Position numbers and translations under genes: made by a program. Source: Oscillospiraceae bacterium (lineage in GTDB: Bacteria > Bacillota > Clostridia > Oscillospirales > Oscillospiraceae). From it: a stretch of DNA of 64,000 bases. Positions 61,270 to 64,000 of the stretch are shown here, in pieces. Each line of letters begins with the position of its first letter. The stretch's first letter is position 1. The notes under the pieces are model-generated. The model did no database searches, was not told where the DNA came from, and saw only the letters and a program-made list of their open reading frames with translations. Location: contig JAHHSJ010000001.1 of the NCBI GenBank assembly GCA_020025295.1, positions 1 through 64,000 of the forward strand. Direction: 5' to 3'.

Positions 61270-62928
61270 ATGGCAGAAAAATTGAAGATTATTTCTCTGG
61301 GCGGTTTGAATGAGATCGGCAAGAACCTCACCGTCTATGAGTATGGCGAGGACATCATCATCGTGGATGTGGGAATGGGTTTCCCGGACGATGATATGTA
61401 CGGCGTGGATGTGGTCATTCCCGATGTGTCCTATCTGATTAAGAATCAGGACCGCATCCGGGGCATTTTCCTGACGCACGGCCATGAGGACCATATCGGC
61501 GCACTGCCCTATGTCCTGCGCAGCATCAACGCCCCCATCTATGCGACCCGCATGACCGCAGGTTTGGTGGAGCTGAAGCTGGAGGAGCATAAGCTGCTGG
61601 ACAAGGTGAAGCTGATTACCTGTGAGGCCGGTGAAGTGATTCGGGCCGGCAAGTTCAGTGTGGAATTCATCCACATCAACCATTCCATTGCCGACGCCGT
61701 GGCCTTTGCCATCACCTGCCCTCTGGGTACGGTGGTGCATACCGGTGACTTCAAAATCGACCCCACCCCGGTGTCCGGCGCCATGATCGATCTGGCACGG
61801 CTGGGTGAGCTGGGCAACAAGGGCGTGCTGGCTATGCTGTGCGACTCCACCAATGTGGAGCGGCCCGGCTATACCAAGAGCGAGCGTGCCGTGGGCGACA
61901 GCTTTGATGCCCTGTTCAAGGGCTGTGAGGACCGCATCATCGTCACCACCTTTGCCTCCAATGTGGACCGCATCCAGCAGATCATCAATGTGGCCGCCCG
62001 TTATGGCCGCAAGGTGGCGGTCAGCGGACGCAGCATGGAAAACGCCCTGCGTGTGTCCACTCAGCTGGGTTACATGAAAATTCCTGAGGGCGTGGTGATC
62101 CCTCTGGAGCAGATTAAGAGCCTCCCCAAGAAGGAGGTCTGCATCATCACCACCGGCAGTCAGGGTGAGAGCGCATCCGCACTGACCCGAATTGCCTTCT
62201 CCACCCACCGTCAGATCGACATTCAGCCCGGCGACCGCATCATCCTCTCCGCCAGTGCCATTCCCGGCAACGAGAATTCCATCGGCGCCGTCATCAATGA
62301 GCTGTACCGCAAGGGTGCAGAGGTGGTCAACGAGCGTTCCGGTTCCCTCCATGTGTCCGGCCATGCCTGTCAGGAGGAGCTGAAGATCATTCACGCTCTG
62401 GTGAAGCCCAAGTTCTTCATCCCGGTCCACGGCGAACAGCGGCACCTGCGTGTCCACGCCAAGCTGGCACAGGAGATGGGTATGGACCCCAGAAACATCG
62501 TTGTCAGCGATGTGGGCAAGGTGATCGAGCTGACCGCCAAGTCCTGCCGCATCAACGGCACCGTGCCTTCCGGCAATGTGCTGGTGGACGGCTACGGCGT
62601 GGGCGATGTGGGCAGCGTGGTGCTGCGTGACCGCAAGCATCTGGCCGAGGACGGCATGATCGTTGTGGTGGTGTCCATGTCCGGCGAGGACGGCAGTGTG
62701 GTTTCCGGCCCGGATATTATCACCCGTGGCTTTGTCTATGTGAAGGAGAGCGAGCAGCTGATGGACGAACTGCGCAGCATTGCCTGCCAGGTGCTCTACG
62801 ACTGCGAGTGCCGCCATATCATGGATTGGGCCACCATCAAGAGCTCCCTCAAGGGTGAGCTGTCCTCTTACCTCTATAAGAAGACCAAGCGGAATCCCAT
62901 GATCCTGCCGGTCATTATGGAAGTGTAA
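61270..62928 (+). CDS. rnj: Ribonuclease J
   Basis: A 552-residue metallo-beta-lactamase/beta-CASP ribonuclease with 5'-3' exo- and endonuclease activity, the main mRNA decay enzyme of Firmicutes lacking RNase E. The zinc motif THGHEDHIGA lies at about residues 73-82; further ligands are in HTGDFKIDPTP and the beta-CASP HVSGHACQEELK. KFFIPVHGEQRHLRVHAKLA leads to the C-terminal domain. AAGGAG precedes ATG at 61270. It stands alone with a long leader. Confidence 0.96.
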   Translation: MAEKLKIISLGGLNEIGKNLTVYEYGEDIIIVDVGMGFPDDDMYGVDVVIPDVSYLIKNQDRIRGIFLTHGHEDHIGALPYVLRSINAPIYATRMTAGLVELKLEEHKLLDKVKLITCEAGEVIRAGKFSVEFIHINHSIADAVAFAITCPLGTVVHTGDFKIDPTPVSGAMIDLARLGELGNKGVLAMLCDSTNVERPGYTKSERAVGDSFDALFKGCEDRIIVTTFASNVDRIQQIINVAARYGRKVAVSGRSMENALRVSTQLGYMKIPEGVVIPLEQIKSLPKKEVCIITTGSQGESASALTRIAFSTHRQIDIQPGDRIILSASAIPGNENSIGAVINELYRKGAEVVNERSGSLHVSGHACQEELKIIHALVKPKFFIPVHGEQRHLRVHAKLAQEMGMDPRNIVVSDVGKVIELTAKSCRINGTVPSGNVLVDGYGVGDVGSVVLRDRKHLAEDGMIVVVVSMSGEDGSVVSGPDIITRGFVYVKESEQLMDELRSIACQVLYDCECRHIMDWATIKSSLKGELSSYLYKKTKRNPMILPVIMEV

Positions 62929-62941
62929 TTCAATCAAAACC

Positions 62942-62977
62942 AAAGCAGGCGATACCTCGGTATCGCCTGCTTTTTTT
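62942..62977 (+). terminator. Terminator of rnj
   Basis: A perfect 15-bp stem (62942-62956/62959-62973) with a tiny loop and seven T. Confidence 0.9.
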
Positions 62978-63027
62978 GTGCGCTCAAAGTGGAGAGTAAA
63001 ATATAAAAGAATAAATGTAATATATAA

Positions 63028-63056
63028 TTGACATAGAGGAAAATATATGATACTAT
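63028..63056 (+). promoter_or_regulatory. Consensus promoter of the HTH/membrane pair
   Basis: TTGACA (63028-63033), 17-nt spacer and TACTAT (63051-63056), 26 nt before the ATG. Confidence 0.75.
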
Positions 63057-63081
63057 GACTTTGCTGAGAGGAGGGGACGGC

Positions 63082-63297
63082 ATGGCAAAGAATCTGGCGC
63101 TGAAGTTAGCCCGTACCAAAAAGGATCTGACACAAAAAGACCTTGCAGAGCGGATTGGTGTGTCCAGACAGACCATCAATGCGATTGAGAAGGGTGAATA
63201 TAATCCCACCATTAAATTGTGCCTGAAAATTTGCTGGGTACTGGATGCCCGGTTGGATGAATTGTTCTGGGAGGATGAGAACGATGAAAAAATGTAA
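63082..63297 (+). CDS. Small XRE-family regulator
   Basis: A 71-residue protein that is almost only a Cro/C1 helix-turn-helix (LTQKDLAERIGVSRQTINAIEKGEYNPTIKL, about residues 16-46), of the YozG/YgzD small-regulator type. It is cotranscribed with the following membrane protein, whose start overlaps its end by 14 bases; such pairs are common in Firmicutes, and the regulator usually controls the pair. GGAGGGGACGGC precedes ATG. Confidence 0.88.
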   Translation: MAKNLALKLARTKKDLTQKDLAERIGVSRQTINAIEKGEYNPTIKLCLKICWVLDARLDELFWEDENDEKM

Positions 63298-63754
63298 GAG
63301 CAGATTGGATGAGATGCAGGAGCAGAAGCTTCTGAAGGTTGAGCATAACGCCTGCTGGATTGGTTTTTTTGGACTATTTGTGGTGATTTATGGTCAGCTT
63401 GCGATCGGAAACAGAGGAATTCAGGCCATCGGCGGAGAATCTCTGATCTTACTTTTAATGGGAATTTACATTATGGTAGGCTGTGTCCGGAACGGTATTT
63501 GGGATCGCAATCTGAAGCCGAATTTCAAAACGAATCTCGTGGTCAGTCTGGTGGCCGGATTGGGATTTGGCGGCTTCTGGGGTGTGCTGAGCTATGTCCG
63601 ATATCATGCTCTGGCCGGATCAGCAGCCACCTTTGTCTTCTGCTTTGTATTCGCATCGGTGGTGATTTTGCTGCTACTGACAGGACTGAGTGCCATCTAT
63701 CGCCGCAGAAAGCACCGTATGGATGCTCAGGCGGACAAAGAAGAACAAATGTAA
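63284..63754 (+). CDS. Membrane protein paired with small XRE regulator
   Basis: A 156-residue protein with four membrane helices in two pairs (about residues 26-43, 52-68, 82-105, 115-138) and a charged tail. The N-terminal MKKCKSRLDEMQEQKLLKVEHN is an amphipathic helix often seen in HTH-linked membrane proteins of unknown role. GGAGGATGAGAACG precedes ATG. Function unknown. Confidence 0.78.
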   Translation: MKKCKSRLDEMQEQKLLKVEHNACWIGFFGLFVVIYGQLAIGNRGIQAIGGESLILLLMGIYIMVGCVRNGIWDRNLKPNFKTNLVVSLVAGLGFGGFWGVLSYVRYHALAGSAATFVFCFVFASVVILLLLTGLSAIYRRRKHRMDAQADKEEQM

Positions 63755-63756
63755 AA

Positions 63757-63785
63757 AACGCCGGGACACAAAGTGTCCCGGCGTT
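63757..63785 (+). terminator. Terminator of the HTH/membrane pair
   Basis: A perfect 13-bp stem aacgccgggacac/gtgtcccggcgtt with loop aaa; the tail is poor in T on the plus strand and T-rich on the minus. Confidence 0.75.
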
Positions 63786-64000
63786 CTGATTTGGAAACAG
63801 AAAAACCGATGGCATCCGTCGTCCTGCGAATGAGAACGAAGGGAGCATCGGAGACGAAAAAACGGAGTGGAATTCCAGAAAAACTCATTTTAATTATAAT
63901 GGCAATAAAATGAAAAGTCAAGGAAAAATAAAAAATCGGAACATTGTTGATAAAAATGAAAGAATAAAGGCATATTTCGTCGAAATGACGGTACTTTTTG
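63786..64000. other. AT-rich right edge without a gene
   Basis: No supported coding frame. A TATAAT at about 63895 and a palindrome atttcg-t-cgaaat at 63973-63985 may belong to a gene beyond the window. Confidence 0.4.

Overview
The window reads as a chromosomal segment of a Gram-positive, probably spore-forming anaerobe of the class Clostridia, most likely Oscillospiraceae-like. The grounds are AGGAGG-type ribosome sites throughout, moderately high GC, sigma-A promoters with short leaders, a bacterial V-type (Ntp) ATPase, a SpoIIQ-like LytM protein, BceAB/BceRS-type and YdjGHI-type modules, and many bidirectional Rho-independent terminators. No rRNA, tRNA, CRISPR array, intact insertion sequence or prophage was seen. 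This assignment is an inference from gene content, not from a marker-gene tree.

Left part (1-13 kb). The left edge has a strong leftward promoter and a cut-off reading frame. Small genes follow (histidine phosphatase, GNAT acetyltransferase, XRE regulator, SdpI-like protein). Next comes the leftward pair GGGtGRT protein plus Fe-S scaffold protein, then a leftward glycolytic operon trmL-pgk-tpiA-gpmI with hairpins between cistrons, and a DEAD-box helicase-lspA-rluD operon. From 13.2 to 22.1 kb a rightward run covers zapA, U32 protease-family protein, dut, maf, mreC, mreD, PBP2 and a GH13 amylase: division, wall elongation and nucleotide sanitation together.

Middle (22-40 kb). An XRE membrane regulator is followed by a complete BceAB transporter with response regulator and intramembrane-sensing kinase, preceded by a palindrome resembling a BceR box. 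Leftward genes then include a YdjI/YdjG/YdjH-like module (SPFH plus zinc ribbons, zinc-ribbon membrane protein, TPM protein), PrsW protease, CBS protein, a response regulator-kinase-HtrA stress operon, a DUF1934 cluster and murI. At 39.8-40.4 kb a DUF805 gene has a structured leader RNA and an apparent one-base frameshift at its start.

Right part (40-64 kb). A nine-gene V-type ATPase operon (H-I-K-E-C-F-A-B-D) has a K subunit carrying the full sodium-ligand set, so it is inferred to be a Na+ ATPase/synthase. Then come a MarR regulator, secG, a 39-residue protein, the SpoIIQ-like protein, a DagK-family kinase, mnmE, thiI, a biotin-less carboxyltransferase subunit (PycB/OadA type), a GntR-regulated ABC exporter with a clear promoter-operator, dCMP deaminase, RNase J with a roughly 300-nt leader, and an HTH/membrane protein pair. 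The best leads for new biology are the DUF805 leader RNA, the RNase J leader, the GGGtGRT/Fe-S pair and the extended YdjGHI-like module.
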